Shown piece by piece: positions 7,543-17,499 of a DNA stretch of 27,857 nucleotides. A model generated the notes under the pieces. That model had not been told where the DNA came from, did no database searches, and saw only the letters and a list, made by a program, of their open reading frames with translations. Positions within the stretch are counted from its first letter, which is position 1; each line of letters starts with the position of its first letter. The position numbers were made by a program, and so were the translations under genes. The DNA comes from Byssochlamys sp. IMV 00236 (Eukaryota; Ascomycota; Eurotiomycetes; Eurotiales; Thermoascaceae): assembly GCA_001931875.2 (NCBI GenBank), contig MSJH02000004.1, positions 1 through 27,857 of the forward strand, written 5' to 3'.

Positions 7543-10514
7543 TTATTTATTGAAATAAAGAGTATTGTAATTATTCGTGATACGCTTAAATAACACCTGT
7601 AGATCATCTGATGGTTGCTGCCATTGATGAATGATATCGAAAAGCATATAGATTGCCTATTGTACGGCAAACTGATATTAATTTGGTTGCCTTTTTCTTT
7701 TGTTTATATTATTTACCTCCTGACTTAGCCCTTGAGGATAGGCATCCACGGCTTTACAAAACCCTTGAAATGCCGTATCCTTTTCTTCGGTTTCTTTTAT
7801 ACTCTTTGACTGGCGAAGCCAAGCGTAACCTATTAGTGGAAGATACTGTGCAAGAAACTGATGAGACGTCAAACCTAATCTTCCTATCGTGTTGATCACA
7901 TTCTCTTGAATATGTGTTGAGCGACCAATAAGAGGTATACATGATGGGAGGATATCAGGCATATAATCTCTTATCTTTTGCCAACGAACTGCTATTTCGC
8001 CCACTGCCCATATCGCATTATTTCTTACCGACATGTACTCCAAGTCGTCATTGCCTATTTCTCTTAGCAACTCTGGCATCATCTTTTCCAGATATGGTTC
8101 TAGACAGCTAAAGCAAGCTTTGGCCAAGTCACCAATAAGAGCATATGTTGGTTGTAATATTTCACATCTAGAGTGCTACTGGAAGATGTCAGTTTCTTAT
8201 AAAAGAGAGGAAGAGATATCTTTTTATATATATAAGCTCTTACGATGCATCAACCTACATAATGAGAACATACGGTCAGTAATGGTAATAAGGTTGAATT
8301 TTTCACAAATGGTTCAACTTGGCTGCCTAAGCCTTGGACAATCCCTGATAAGAGATCAAGTGGTGTACTGATCCATTCATCGTCAAATTCATCTTCTCCA
8401 TCCAAGACGGCGGTCTGAAGTATGTTTGTGACTAGGAGAACGCATCTTGAAAACACAGGTTCGGTAAAAGGTAAAAACCCTGTTCCAAGTGATGTTGCAA
8501 TGTCTGTCAAACACTGTCTCAAATATACATTGTTAAAAAGTCTATCCATAAGAGGAAAAAAAAAACTTACGGCCAGTAATGGAAACAGGTGATGATCTGT
8601 ATCTACCAAACTATTCCATTTAGAAATCAACGGAGGCATCAAGACAGATATACATTGAGGATCATTCAGGGCAGAACCAACTGACTCTGCCAAGGTACCA
8701 AGCGTATCATACAATAGCCTCAGGTTTCTATTCCCATACAATCTCAGGGCTCTCGTCAAATGATTGAGTATGACAGGCAAGTAAGGCACGAGTTCTTTTG
8801 ATGTCGCTTGTTCTTCCAAAATGGAGAATGCCGAGCAAGCAGCTTCTTGTACTCGTATGTTTCGATCAAGGATACGGCGAAGAAGCTCTCGAAGCGCCGG
8901 TTCAAAGTAACGAGAACGGGATTCTTGGTCATCGCATTGTGAGAGAAGCCATGAAGAGAATCGACTGATCGTCCAGCAGCTGATATATCGAATATATACA
9001 TTCGGGCTCGATAAATTTGTTACAAGAAAAGGAATCAGTACTGGTAAATGCGGTGTCAAGTCGTTCATGCCACCTGTTTTGTAATTATGTGTGTGTTAAA
9101 TTGATTAAGGCTTTTCTTTCTTTTTACCTTCTGCTGCAGCTCCTAAGGCTAGGATGCCGCTCTCGACCGTTTTCCATTGTTGGCTGTGAAACATAGATTG
9201 ATCGAGAAGAGGCAAAAGCACGGTGACAACATGAGACTTGAAAGCCATGGTCAATGCTTCTAGTGAAGTCGCACTATATTTTCGCAATGTCCAAACAGAA
9301 AAGAACCCATCATCTTCGACGTCATCTTCATCGTCATCTTCAAGATCTTCCTCTTCATCATCATCGTTATGTATCTGGATACCACTATGTTTGCGACGAT
9401 ATCTTGGAAGCAGCAACGTTTGCTCTTCATCGCCTTCGTCATAGTCACCAAAAGCGAGCAAATCCTCTTCGGTATATTCAAGTGACTTGAGAATGACAGG
9501 AATGGTTCTGGGCAAATAAGGTATCAAGTAATGATGCAAATGCTCGATATTAGCAAACCGGTTCCAAAACTCGGACGCTTCTAGTGCAATCTGGCTGTTT
9601 TCGGATTGATTGCAGTAAATCATGTACTCGATCATTTGCTCCAGATGCGGAAGGACATGATTCGTAAAGTTATCGAGCAACATGATAAAGGATCGGCAGA
9701 CTTCTTGGCGTACTTGAACTGTTTCGTCTGAGGCAGCAAAGAAAAGGGATCGTAAGAAGTCATCCATGTGTTTCAATAGTGAAGGTGACTTGTGAGGAAT
9801 AGAGTAACTGATGGCTGATATGGCCAGTACCCTGAATCGAGGGATCGGATGACTACTGAATGGGATCAATTTGTAAATGATTTGATCCAGCATAGACTTA
9901 TTTATGTCGTCATTCATATCCATCATGTTGTCCTCGCATATTTTTTGAAGCGTATCTAATGCCATCTAAAATATATAAAAACAAGACGATAAGCTAAAGA
10001 TAATAACATAGAACGAACAATACCTCTACAGCTAAGGGTTCAGGACTATCCAGTTTGTTGATCAATGCATGAATTGACTCTGGCCAGTTCAAGACCTGTC
10101 CTCGAACGACAATGGCCGTAATAACCGAGCCAATGGCTCTTCTGACTGTACTGTCTGGATCTGGATGGTCTAGAGCCTCTAGGCTCACTTGTTTAACATA
10201 GTTCAAGGTTACAAGAGGCGTCAAATTGAAATGATTAAGCAAGTTGTTTTTCAGAGTTAAACCGGCTATGGCTCGAGTATAGCCATCCTCATGTATCATT
10301 TTAACAAGGATATAGACTAGATATGAATTATATTCTGCGTATTCGTTAAATCGTAATAGTCTCTGTCACACATATTGTAAGTCCAAAAGAAGATAATAAA
10401 GTATAGGAAAAGTACCTGTTGAAGTATGGCTTGTTCTTTGTTACTAGGACTAATAGCATCTCGAAGAATAGTCAACAGTTGGTTCAGGTTGCTGTTTTCA
10501 GGTTGCCATGACAT
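7543..10514 (-). CDS. KAP104: Karyopherin beta-2 / transportin (Kap104-like) nuclear import receptor
   Basis: Seven exons give 868 residues in frame: 10514-10416, 10362-10024, 9965-9128, 9073-8571, 8513-8259, 8175-7717, 7656-7543. Transportin carries PY-NLS cargo such as hnRNP-type RNA-binding proteins into the nucleus and is unloaded by RanGTP. HEAT-repeat signatures match the family: NWPESIHALINKLDS, ALQKICED-like LQKICEDN, LRKYSATSLEAL, SGILALGAAAEG, LFPLLACLTDIATSLGTGF, NNAIWAVGEIAV, INTIGRLGL and EEKDTAFQGFC. Residues 311-366 form the long acidic loop (DDDEEEDLEDDDEDD) that in this family couples Ran binding to cargo release. Intron 5 (8176-8258) has a donor choice: GTAGGT, used here, keeps family length, and GTATGT 12 bases earlier also stays in frame. 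The C terminus is about 25 residues shorter than in animal transportin. The stop overlaps an AATAAA at 7546-7551. Confidence 0.93.
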
Positions 10515-10611
10515 TGGGATGAAGGAAAGGGGGAGATTACAGTGTTAAGAAAACAAAAACATTCAAATTTATTGGATTGAATGAGACCAGTGTAACCAAA
10601 ACATTTACTTC

Positions 10612-11760
10612 CTAATGAACTTGCTCTGTGTTCAAGTAACGCTGAATGTATGCATAACTTTCACGTACGCTTTCGTCTTGTTCTTGTTCATCATCTTGAG
10701 GTCGCCTATCTTGTGACGTTCGTCCTTCATGAAGATTGTTACGCATGTAATCAAGTTCGATAAAAGTCAATGTATTGAAGAACGGTTCATTTTCATCATA
10801 TGGAATTTCAGGTAAATCATCACGAGCGATGGAGCACTCTTTAAGTCCTAGTAGCCTCAGATTCTGGCATCGATCTACAAGGATACGGATCCCGTTGGGT
10901 GTGAGCGAGGTGCAAAAGGAGATATCGAGGTTATGCAGATCAGGCAAATAGTTGGCAATCACCTCCAAGGTGCTATCTGTAATAGCACATTCGAGTAAGA
11001 AGAGTCCACGAATACGAGTGTGTGTCTTTAAGAATGGTATGATGGCGTCATCATCGATGACGGCATTCCCTGTGATGGAAAAATCCTGCAGTTGAGGCAA
11101 TGCGCCTGTAAGATGGTGAAGAAAGTCGGAAGATATGGTATCGCAACAGATAAGGGTCAGATGAGTCAAGTGTGTAAATGAGCAAAGATCGATCGCTGTG
11201 TCGCCGGCCGTTAACCACTTACAGCCTGAGAGGTCCAGATGCTCAATTACACATTCGGCAAACGGCAATAAGGTCATCGGTGTCAGGTTAGGACAGGCTG
11301 CCAGAGTGAGCCTTTGTAGCTGCTGGCATTTGCCAAGGTAATGAGCTGATCGGTACGACATGGGCGAACCGACGATGAGCAGAGTTCTAAGCTGCTTACA
11401 GTATTTTGAGATGGGTATTATACTCTTGTCCGTCAGCTGCTCGGCTTGTCTTATCTCAAGGACTTCGAGGTTGGGTATCAGTTGTAAAAGACTCAACAGT
11501 TCCTCATCATGAATACTGATTGTGTAATCTAGTTTTAACATTCGTATGTAATCACCTCTTTGATGTTTAGAGTGATTTAAACATTTGATCAATTGATGAA
11601 GTGAATAGGTCGTAGGCAGTGTGGGCTCCCTCCATAGTTCAGGTATTGAGGCTGAATGAAACTCTTTATTCACAAATACACAGTTATATTTTTCTGGTTG
11701 TTTAAGCAGACTGCAAATTAAGGATACGATTTCCCTGGGTAAATCTTCTATTGTAGTCAT
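10612..11760 (-). CDS. F-box protein with leucine-rich repeats
   Basis: A single exon encodes 382 residues. An F-box-like segment lies at about residues 1-45 (IEDLPREIVSLICSLL, then CVFVNKEFHSASIPELWREP). AMN1/Grr1-type Leu/Cys-rich repeats follow from about 95 to 330, with repeated patterns such as LQRLTLAACPNLT, HLDLSGCKWLT, HNLDISFCTSLT and LRLLGLKECSI. The tail (about 345-382) is acidic and Gln-rich. Such proteins usually act as substrate receptors of SCF (Skp1-Cullin-F-box) ubiquitin ligases: the F-box binds Skp1 and the LRR arc binds the target. The target here cannot be inferred. Its stop lies 97 bp upstream of the KAP104 start on the same strand, so its 3' UTR and the KAP104 promoter share very little DNA or the two overlap. 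Confidence 0.85.
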   Translation of the reverse strand: MTTIEDLPREIVSLICSLLKQPEKYNCVFVNKEFHSASIPELWREPTLPTTYSLHQLIKCLNHSKHQRGDYIRMLKLDYTISIHDEELLSLLQLIPNLEVLEIRQAEQLTDKSIIPISKYCKQLRTLLIVGSPMSYRSAHYLGKCQQLQRLTLAACPNLTPMTLLPFAECVIEHLDLSGCKWLTAGDTAIDLCSFTHLTHLTLICCDTISSDFLHHLTGALPQLQDFSITGNAVIDDDAIIPFLKTHTRIRGLFLLECAITDSTLEVIANYLPDLHNLDISFCTSLTPNGIRILVDRCQNLRLLGLKECSIARDDLPEIPYDENEPFFNTLTFIELDYMRNNLHEGRTSQDRRPQDDEQEQDESVRESYAYIQRYLNTEQVH

Positions 11761-12831
11761 AAATGTACAGGAAAGTAAAGTTGCACCATGGCGCGCTGGC
11801 CAATTTTAAAGAATAAATGCCGTCACAACAACCAATTAGATGCCGCCTTTCAAAAAGCATTGTCGCACGAGCCCTGAGGTCTTTTAGGGATGCATTATTT
11901 TCAGAATAACATATTCAGCCCTTACACCCATTGATGTATACCTCTCTGGTTCTCTCCATTAAAATCTATGCACACATCATTTTCTTACTGTTTGAATGCT
12001 GTTTGACCGTCAATCGCTTTATAAGTGCTCAACTACATGCTCTTGAGGAAACGCAGGACACTTGTAATAAAAGGATTTACAATGTTCGAATAAATCGTGC
12101 ACAAAAGTGATGTTCTATCTTGCTAGGTTACTCATAATGTCAGAACGGATTAGCGCCTCCTACATGAACAATTTCTACTTTGTCATGCTGATGTTGCCGA
12201 TACTAAACGCAAAAGAAAACAATCAAAATTGCATGAATGACAAGCTTGTCACTTACTTGCCTTTGAGTTTTCAGAATATGCATTTTTTATGGCGATTGTT
12301 GAAAGAAGCGAGGAAAGGCTTGCTCAGTCTCAGACTGTAGATAAGAACAGTAAAGAAAAGATCAAAGAGTTCCTGAATTGGATTCAACATTAGGAAGAAA
12401 CCAACAGGAATATTACGATAATTGTGCTTTTCTAAATAAGCTTACTCTTCATAATAACATGAAACATAGCAAAGCGTGATCAAAGAAGAGCCCACTTGAA
12501 GCGGGGCAAATTGCTCAAAACAAGCTACCATTATGAGTATAATTTCTGCACAACTAAATTATCAAAGGCCGTATCAATGAATTACCAGACGTGAGGCGAA
12601 TACCACGATTCCCCTTTGAGATTTTGTAATTTGTTCGATTCGAACAGTCTCAATAAAGTGTAGATAGAATGTCTAACCCAGTCCAAAGAAGCACTGAGTG
12701 TTTAATTGGAAATGGAAGATAAGTAAACAATAACTTCCAATTGTATCTTTTTATTTGTGTAAAATAAGAAGTGAAGAAATGTATACCGACATGCATTGTC
12801 AGGGAGGGCAAAAACCATGGACTGACCTGAG
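11761..12831. other. Intergenic DNA with at most a decayed coding remnant
   Basis: The promoter of the F-box gene should lie at the left. No intact gene was found. A plus-strand stretch at 12184-12393 looks like old coding sequence and is listed separately. A perfect GTTCGA-T-TCGAAC palindrome at about 12633-12645 and an 8-bp inverted repeat AATTGGAA/TTCCAATT (12704-12711 and 12735-12742) are the only other structures seen. Confidence 0.5.
12184..12393 (+). pseudogene. Possible decayed protein-coding remnant, unassigned
   Basis: In one frame the stretch reads with only two stops and with a composition unlike random A/T-rich DNA: KRKRKQSKLHE, a TGA, then AFFMAIVERSEERLAQSQ and KNSKEKIKEFLNWIQH before a TAG. 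No family is recognised. A short Lys/Arg cluster and charged helix-like segments are all that can be described. It lies about 0.4 kb from a Tc1-type relic and may be part of the same insertion debris. Confidence 0.25.
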
Positions 12832-13152
12832 TTATCGCTCAATCTTTTTCAGTTCCCTGCGAATTGTTCTCTCAGAAGCTTTCGTGCTGATCAACTGGCT
12901 AATTTCTTTAAGTAACGCACGGTCATTTGCGCGCACGACCTTTCCTAGCTCTCTTCTTTTCCTATCGTTGAAAAGAGGCGGTCTTCCAGATCTGGGCTTC
13001 GTCTTTACTGTTCCATTCTTTTTCCATTGTTAATACATATGACGTACGGTTCTTTCTGGAATGTTTTCTTCAATGGCAATTTGTGCAGCTGAAATGCCTT
13101 CGCAGCGTCTAGCAACAATTTTTTCTTTGTGAGACAAAGTTAAATAAGCCAT
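12832..13152 (-). pseudogene. N-terminal relic of a second type of Tc1-like transposase
   Basis: From the ATG at 13152 the frame reads MAYLTLSHKEKIVARRCEG, then SAAQIAIEENIPERTVRHMY. This is the first helix-turn-helix of a Tc1-like DNA-binding domain, followed by a TAA. After that stop the same frame continues with GTVKTKPRSGRPPLFNDR, the GRPP-type linker, and a second HTH-like region with LLKEISQLI and ERTIRRELKK, ending at TAA 12832-12834. No DDE catalytic region follows. The sequence differs from the transposases at 1-960 and 2027-2813, so this is a separate insertion, now dead. Confidence 0.75.
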
Positions 13153-13421
13153 TTTGTGTGTTTATAAGAGAAAAATATATGAAAGAAAGAGAAAGGCATC
13201 GTCTTATTCATTGTGTACCTCAAAAAAGTTATTCCTGGGTACATATCCGTTCTCCGACCAAATCCGGCCCGGAATTCAATGCCCTTGGAACAAAGGCGCT
13301 CTACTGGACCCATATGCAACAGCAGCAGTAACCAGCAACAGCTTTGGGGGGGGGAGATGCCATACTAATTGAGAGTGTTGCTGCAAAATAAGCATCCTTC
13401 CTTTTTCCCCTCCATTCCAAG

Positions 13422-13519
13422 GTAATCCATCACCACCAGACAACATAAAAGAAATCAACGATGATTGATGAATGAATTGACAACAAGAGAGAACAGATGG
13501 AACTGATACTTAATATTAG
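13422..13519 (+). promoter_or_regulatory. Possible 5' leader intron of RPL15
   Basis: A GTAATC donor follows TTCCAAG, and the acceptor TTAATATTAG ends five bases before the RPL15 ATG. The interval contains out-of-frame ATGs, as does the proposed RPL10 leader intron. This is a weaker prediction because the donor is not the best consensus. Confidence 0.4.
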
Positions 13520-13524
13520 ATATC

Positions 13525-14185
13525 ATGGGTGCCTACAAATATTTGGAAGAGCTCGCTAGAAAGAAGCAATCTGATGTTTCCCGCTTCTTGCTCCGTGTTC
13601 GTTGTTGGGAATACAGGTACGAGAGAACACAGAGAGTAGATTTAAGACTAATGACCCATTAGACAATTGAACGTCATCCACCGTGCTTCTCGTCCTTCTC
13701 GCCCTGACAAGGCTCGTCGTTTGGGCTACAAGGCCAAGCAAGGCTACGTTATCTACCGTATCCGTGTCCGTCGCGGTGGTCGTAAGAGACCTGTTCCCAA
13801 GGGTGCCACTTACGGTAAGCCTGTCAACGAAGGTGTTAACCAATTGAAGTATCAACGTTCCCTCCGTTCCACCGCCGAGGAACGTGTTGGTCGCAAGTGC
13901 CGTAACCTCCGTGTGCTCAACTCTTACTGGATCAACCAAGATGCCACCTACAAGTACTACGAAGTCATCCTCGTTGACCCCTCTCACAAGGCTATCCGTA
14001 ACGATCCCCGTATCAGCTGGATCGTCAACCCCGTCCACAAGCGTCGTGAAGCCCGTGGCTTGACTGCCATCGGTAAGAAGTCTCGTGGTCACCAAAAGGG
14101 ACACAGATTCAACAACACCAAGGGTTCCGGTCGTCGTGCCACCTGGAAGCGTCGCAACACTCTTTCTCTTCGTCGCTACCGTTAA
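13525..14185 (+). CDS. RPL15: 60S ribosomal protein L15 (eL15), two exons
   Basis: Exons 13525-13616 and 13663-14185 give 204 residues, exactly the usual length. The start [17 protein letters not shown] and the blocks [23 protein letters not shown] and KGHRFNN are diagnostic of eL15, a large-subunit protein of the 5.8S/28S rRNA region. The 46-nt intron (13617-13662) is GT-AG with a CTAAT branch-like sequence, and splicing restores CWEYRQLN. Codon bias is as strong as in RPL10. It is the second ribosomal-protein gene in the window but is 10 kb from RPL10, so there is no cluster. Confidence 0.98.
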
Positions 14186-14198
14186 ATCATTTCTGCTT

Positions 14199-14204
14199 AA
14201 TAAA
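14199..14204 (+). terminator. Poly(A) signal of RPL15
   Basis: AATAAA lies 14 nt after the RPL15 stop. The next gene starts only 161 bp after that stop, so the 3' UTR must be short. Confidence 0.55.
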
Positions 14205-14346
14205 ACTTTATTTGTTTGGCTCATTATCACGTGTCAGTGCATAGATGGCGGAGGAAAAGGAGAGTAAGGGAGGCAGACACAAAAAGGAAAAAGAAGAACT
14301 TTCACCCCCTTTCTTTCTTTTCTTTCTTTTTTATTTTTTTGCGTAA

Positions 14347-15531
14347 ATGATTGACGTACCAAAACTTGAAACCATCGAGATCACCTTGTTTGACACGGGT
14401 GTTGCAGAAATTGCGCATAATAGACCTAAACGTTATAACGCGCTTTCACCTCAGTCTTATAAAGTATGTGTGATATATACATGTCAAAGCTTATATAACA
14501 AATTTTAATTAGGATTGGTTGACAGCATTACAATGGGCAGCCAAGGAAGATGCTGTCAGGGTGGCTGTCTTGATTGGACGTGGCAAGTATTATTCGTCCG
14601 GACAAGAGTTGGCCTTGACTGATGCAGATGAAGAAGAGTTGGACCGTAGAAGAGCTACAACACAGTAATGATTGTTTGGGATAAAGGAGTGTATATGCAT
14701 ACTAAAAACAACCCTAGAAATGTTGTTTCCGAAATGATTCGATTCCCTAAACTCCTCATTGGTGCAGTGAATGGTATTTACATATTAATGAAATATATAA
14801 ATGTCCCAAACTGAGTATGGTTTTAGGACCAAGCATTGGCTTTGGCACAACAACCCTAGCCCTATGCGATGTTGTTTATTCAACCCCTGAGGCTACATTC
14901 GGCACACCCTTTATGAAGCTTGGTAAGCTCATATAAAAAGTAAACTAGTCTCTCTCCCTTTTTAACTTTCTCTCTTTCTCTTTTCTTTTTAATTATAGGT
15001 TTCTGTGCTGAGGGATGTTCTTCTGTCTTATTTCCAAGGTAATCACGTGTGCGCTATGATATGGGAAAAAATAATACTGAACCTTGACTAGAATTATGGG
15101 TTCATCTAGAGCCAATGAAATGCTCGTAAGTGAAGTAGTACAAAATAAACAAGTTAATCATAACCCCAATCCAGCTTTTAGGTAGAACTTTTACAGCCAA
15201 AGAAATGGTTGACTGTGGATTCGTGAGCCGATTGATTGAAACTGAGAATTTTCGACAAAAGGTCCTTGAAATTGCTAATGAGGCAGCACAATTCTCGGTA
15301 GAGGCTGTGAAAACGACCAAACGATTGATACGCGGCGTTGATATCGAACTGCTCGAACAAGTCAATGTAGAGGAGATCAAGGCATTAAAGGGGCGAATGG
15401 AAAGCCCTGATTCGCTCGAAAGTATTATGAAATTTATAGGTAAATAGAAACGAAAAAGAAAGATCTCCCAAAGTAACACTTGTTGTACAGAAGAAACAAA
15501 GAGAAAGAAGAAGAACAAGGCCAAATTATGA
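14347..15531 (+). CDS. Peroxisomal delta3,delta2-enoyl-CoA isomerase (crotonase family, ECI2-like)
   Basis: Eight exons give 266 residues in frame: 14347-14463, 14513-14664, 14718-14773, 14827-14922, 14999-15038, 15092-15125, 15175-15439, 15491-15531. The enzyme shifts 3-enoyl-CoA double bonds to the 2-position for beta-oxidation of unsaturated fatty acids. RGKYYSSGQEL (about 62-72) and VNGPSIGFG (107-115) form the crotonase oxyanion hole. LGFCAEGCSS carries Glu145, at the position of the catalytic Glu in ECI enzymes. PFMKLG, MGSSRANEML and LLGRTFTAKEM follow the family order. The last intron (15440-15490) must be removed to reach the C terminus KRKKKNKAKL, a canonical AKL peroxisome signal. 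If it is retained, the protein stops at FIGK without the signal. Several introns are 49-53 nt. The enoyl-CoA hydratase alternative is less likely because of the AEGCSS arrangement. Confidence 0.9.
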
Positions 15532-15633
15532 TCCTGTTACACATTCAACAGTAAAGCGGGCTCATGTATTCAAGAACGATTGATTGGTTCATAATTGACT
15601 TGTCCCCTTTGAATCTGTATCACCTCCTTTTTC

Positions 15634-15641
15634 TATATAAA
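15634..15641 (+). promoter_or_regulatory. TATA-box-like element of the GPI-protein gene
   Basis: TATATAAA lies 63-70 nt upstream of the ATG at 15704 and is followed by a long CT-rich tract, a common arrangement for highly expressed fungal genes. Confidence 0.4.
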
Positions 15642-15703
15642 AAATAAGTTTTTTTTTTCTCTATCTTCCTCTCCATTTCTCTCTTTTTTTTTTTAAATAC
15701 AAA

Positions 15704-16043
15704 ATGAAGTTTGCTATTGTCGGATTGATGGCTTTATCTCTTGTCTCTGCACAGAATGTTACTTCTGATGCTGCATCCTCTGTTGTTGTTGCAACCACGA
15801 CAACCATCACACCAACATCAACTACAACATCAAATTGTGCTGTTCAGAGCGTGTAAGACATTGGTTCTTTTTTGTAGGAATTAAAGACTTATTTTATATC
15901 AATAGCTTTGACTTGTGCTTAAGTAACCAAGACGACTATATCAAGAGATGTCAACCTCAAGGTAAATAAAATAAAAAAAAAATGATGAGGTTTGGTCTTT
16001 TAATAACTTGTTTAGATTATGCCTGTTTGTGTACTGTAAGCAT

Positions 16044-16093
<50 letters not shown>

Positions 16094-16470
16094 GAGTCAA
16101 AACTGATTACATGCACTTTATAGACAAATAAGCAAAAGCTATCTTGCTGGGTGAATTGTCCCAATGATTCAGGCAAAGGCACACAAGAAGGAATAGTTCA
16201 AGAAGCCTGTTCAATGCCTGGTGCCAATGTGTAAGTAGCCTGATGATCAAATTATATTTAGATTCTAAATGTTCAAATAGATCTGTCACTCCATGGTCTA
16301 GCTCTGCAGCTCCCACTTCTACAAACATTGTTGCCAGCAGCAGTATTCCTGCCTCCTCTTCAATCGCACCTGCAACCCCTACAAAAGCAGCTTCTGGTTC
16401 TTCTGCTTTAGATATCGGAAATACTGCCTTTGCTCTTATCGGTGCTGCTATTGTTTACATGATCTTCTAA
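15704..16470 (+). CDS. Small secreted Cys-rich, Ser/Thr-rich GPI-anchored surface protein
   Basis: Five exons (15704-15852, 15906-15961, 16016-16035, 16124-16230, 16281-16470) give 173 residues. The first 16 residues (MKFAIVGLMALSLVSA) are a signal peptide. A Thr/Ser-rich stretch comes next, followed by a Cys domain at about residues 44-104 with nine cysteines, including DYACLC, SCWVNCP and EACSMPG. A second Ser/Thr/Pro/Ala-rich stalk follows, with GSS as a likely anchor site before a hydrophobic tail ending AIVYMIF. This is the layout of fungal GPI-anchored cell-surface proteins. The Cys domain is shorter than a typical CFEM domain and no exact family is claimed. Exon 3 is only 20 nt, and intron 3 (16036-16123) contains a 45-base A run. 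Confidence 0.8.
16045..16089 (+). repeat. Uninterrupted 45-base poly(A) tract inside an intron
   Basis: All 45 bases are A. The tract begins nine bases after the donor GTAAGC of an 88-nt intron in the GPI-protein gene and makes up half of it. Confidence 0.9.
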
Positions 16471-17499
16471 TCCTCTTCTTTTTTGCTCTCTTAATAATAA
16501 TTTTAATCATTAAAACTACTTGTTAATCTATGCGATACATTACAGCCCTTCTCTCTCTTTCTCACGCGCGTTTATGTATACTCATGTATGCATGACAATC
16601 CTTTTTTGTTGTTGTTGGCTGCAGTGTATGCTTGAAAATCCATTGTGTGTAAAATGTACAACACCAAGTATTTTTTTTTTTTTTAGCAACAGTTACCTTA
16701 AAATATTAGTAGGAATTACACAAAAGATATAAAACTTTAATACGCAAAAAATATGACCAAGGATACAATAGTAGAGAGATACTCAACAAAAGAGGTACCA
16801 TCTTGTTCGTTGCTTGGTGCATTAACTGCTTTCAGACTAGTATGTATAGTTACTCGATCAATAATATTAGTTGCTTTGACTTAAGCTTGTTAAACTAACA
16901 TGAAACAGAAGCAATAAACTTAATACAGTCTTCATACGGGAGCTAACCAACAAATCAATGCTCTTTCTCTCAAGTTCTCTGCCTTTTTGTTATCCTTGAT
17001 ACTTTATTTAGGCGCCACAGAAGAAACCATCATTCAAACCAGCTGCATAAGAAAAAATACAATCTAATTTTACATTTTTTGTTGCAATGATAAAACCTCT
17101 ATTCTCTCCAGCGACTTGTTTATACAAGAATGACATTTAGGGCTAAAAGACCAGAAAGAAAACTATACTACTTTCCTATTCAATCTGCATTATGGATGTC
17201 AATCTCACTCTTCTCTGCAATACTTTGCCATAAAAATATTAAAAATGACAAATTTAGCAAATTTGTTTCCTTTTGATTTTTTTTTTTTCAAGATCCATTA
17301 TAACAAGTAGTTCATTCATAAACTTAACTAGACAGTTATTGTATCTTTTGATGCTGACTTAGTGCTGTCAGCGACGTCTTCAGCTTCTTGTATTAGTCGG
17401 TGCCCCGCTGTTGAATTTTAAACGCAAATCACTTTAAATAGTGTAATATTCCTTATTTGTTCAGAGAGACGGAAAATAAAATGCTAAAAATATACTTTA
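16471..17499. other. 1-kb tail-to-tail intergenic region
   Basis: It lies between the 3' ends of the GPI-protein and coiled-coil genes. It is A/T-rich with a T12 run near 16673 and an AATAAA near 16913. No gene, RNA gene or repeat array was seen. Confidence 0.5.

Noticed and set aside
12633..12645. GTTCGA...TCGAAC palindrome as a tRNA T-arm
   Set aside because: No acceptor, anticodon or D-arm pairing is present around it.
13556..14230. 224-codon minus-strand frame over RPL15
   Set aside because: It is the same kind of antisense shadow and crosses the intron boundary of the real gene.
15102..15524. 140-codon minus-strand frame over the isomerase 3' exons
   Set aside because: It covers exons and introns of a well-supported plus-strand gene and has no recognisable domain.
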